Part shown: piece after piece, positions 62,401-64,000 of the stretch
How positions within the stretch are numbered: the first letter of the stretch is position 1
Layout: every line of letters starts with the position of its first letter
NCBI GenBank assembly: GCA_013397795.1
Contig: VZTJ01000638.1
Coordinates: 423,966-487,965 of the forward strand
Length of the DNA: 64,000 bases
Reading direction: 5' to 3'
Origin: Orthonyx spaldingii
Lineage: Eukaryota > Chordata > Aves > Passeriformes > Orthonychidae
Notes under the pieces: model-generated
The model's database searches: none
What the model was told of the DNA's origin: nothing
What the model saw: only the letters and a program-made list of their open reading frames with translations
Made by a program: the position numbers and the translations under genes

Positions 62401-64000
62401 AGGTGGCCTTAATAATACTTTAATAGAGTCCATATACATATCCAAGGACAACAATAGAAAAATGAGGAAGTAGAAAATGCTACAATGGTTAAATAACAAG
62501 GTATAAGAGTTCATTAAAGCTGAAAATTTATTCTTCCAAACATGGAAATCATGCCCAAGTGACATTAATAGAACTGAGCATAAACTGTAGCAGACTAGAT
62601 GTAAAACAAAGATTAGGTAGGGTGAAGAAGAAATTTAAAGAAAAACCTCACTAAAAACATAAAGACAAATACTGTAAGAAAACATTTTTAAACATATCAG
62701 AGAAAGTTAAGAAAGCAATGACTGGTATCTATGAAAGGCTGTAGACTACGTGGATTGATAGATTAGGTAGGCAAGTAGTAGTGTCAGTGTGTTAACTAGA
62801 CTATGAAAGCCGTAAAGGTAATCAAAGCCCTTACAGAAACTCTACAGTGGAATTGACATTATTGCTTCATTTTCAAGATGGAGTATGATGGAAGAAGGTA
62901 AGGTAGCTCAAGGGGAGAAGAGGAAAGCACTGCTCTGGAGACTTACAAAAAAACCCAAACCAAACACAAAACCCACATACAAAAACAAACAAACAAAATC
63001 CCAGATATTGAAAAAATACTGGAACATCTTGATGCACTGAACAGTGATAGATAATTACAGTAATTAAAATCTTGGAGGGGGCTGACTCTGAAGACATGAA
63101 CAAGTAAACTCAGAAAGAGAATGCAGACATCTTACTGGACCAGTTACAGTGTGTCTCAGTGGCTGCAGCATGACTTAGAAACAGAAATACCACAGCATTA
63201 CCAACTCAGTCACCTCAAGAATGGAAGCTATGGAACTGTAAAGAGCAATAAGCCTTATCCTTTTCCCTGGTATTTAGGAAGGGTAGATACACTGTGCAAG
63301 TATCTTCAAGATGTCCCCTGAAATCCTGAGAGTTAGGAACTTGCACAGCCGTTTTAAACCAAAGCTGAGACTATGCATGTTATCACTGACAGTTCTCTAA
63401 AGGGAAAGCAGTAAGAAAAGCACTGACCACTACAACCTAACATCAAGACAGTATTACAGGGGCATCAAATAACAGAACCAACATTTAGGATAATTAGACA
63501 AATTTTCAAAAGCACCTATGTGTTACAAATACAAGTGATTTATGCATCAGTGAAAGTGGGGCTCCAAAGTGACAGAGTTGCTTCTGAAAACATACTGACT
63601 TCACAACTGCAGTACCATATGCTATTAGTCATTTCTCAAGAGACGAAAAGCCCGAGAGACCAACCTGACAAAACTCACTTAGTGCACTGATCAGAACATA
63701 CAGACCAGTTCCTACCAGTAGTATAACATTTTACACTGCCAGTTCTTCAGTGTTTTGTGATGGCTTTTTCAAGGCGTGGGGCGAGTTCAGCTTATAGTTT
63801 TACGTACCTGTACTTGTACTTACTTTTGTCTCTACACAATTCAAGCAACATGTACCTGCTTCTATGAAAACACAAGTTATTCCTCACTGATGTTTCTTTG
63901 ATAATTTTACAAACAGAAATACGAGTGCACGGGACATAGAAATCAGTTACAACTACTAAAAAGAGAAGCAGTTGCTAAACACAATTTCAAATGTTCTGCA
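50461..64000 (-). other. ZBTB20: Upstream ZBTB20 intron (partial, runs off the right edge)
   Basis: The sequence 5' of the acceptor at 50461 is AT-rich, with stop codons frequent in all frames. I looked for the exon that would encode the N-terminal extension of the long isoform and for BTB or finger motifs, and found none, so that exon lies beyond the window. I see no clear CR1 or LTR copy here. Low-complexity tracts include a CA run at 53931-53943, A-rich tracts near 54281-54325 and 59090-59110, and an A/C-rich tract near 62945-62998. Confidence 0.75.
53931..53943. repeat. CA microsatellite
   Basis: Short CA run of about six units in the upstream intron. Confidence 0.9.

Overview
The window reads as vertebrate nuclear DNA from a bird, most likely a songbird (passerine). 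Three things support this. A two-exon coding block on the minus strand is recognisable as ZBTB20. There are several 3'-end fragments of CR1, the dominant avian LINE. There is also one solo LTR of a type I remember as common in songbird genomes. No bacterial-type genes, operons, CRISPR arrays, rRNA or tRNA genes were seen.

Layout, left to right. Positions 1-16.2 kb are non-coding sequence beyond the 3' end of the gene. They hold a solo endogenous-retrovirus LTR (4361-4945), a CR1 scrap (about 5158-5228) and an unusual satellite-like cluster (about 11465-13898). The cluster is built from ~170-185 bp monomers grouped in threes, with one group inverted. From about 16.2 to 43.3 kb the sequence is AT-rich and poor in transposons. 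I interpret it as the very long 3' untranslated region of ZBTB20. It contains a nested stem-loop in a CpG-rich patch near 17.0 kb, many poly(A) hexamers, two CR1 fragments in opposite orientations, and microsatellites.

The coding part of ZBTB20 runs right to left. The large exon (coding 48853-50440, exon start 50460) encodes the BTB domain, the acidic and glutamine-rich middle region and zinc finger 1. A 5.15-kb intron (43703-48852) contains another CR1 fragment. The last coding exon (43284-43702) encodes fingers 2-5 and the stop. Spliced together they give a 668-residue protein with an intact reading frame, the length I recall for the shorter mammalian isoform. From 50461 to the right edge is upstream intron, in which I found no further coding exon.

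There is thus one gene with its 3' region. ZBTB20 is a nuclear BTB zinc-finger transcriptional repressor. The non-coding observations worth following are the higher-order satellite cluster, the nested hairpin, the inverted CR1 pair inside the presumed transcript, and a same-strand ORF with a RING-H2-like cysteine/histidine pattern.
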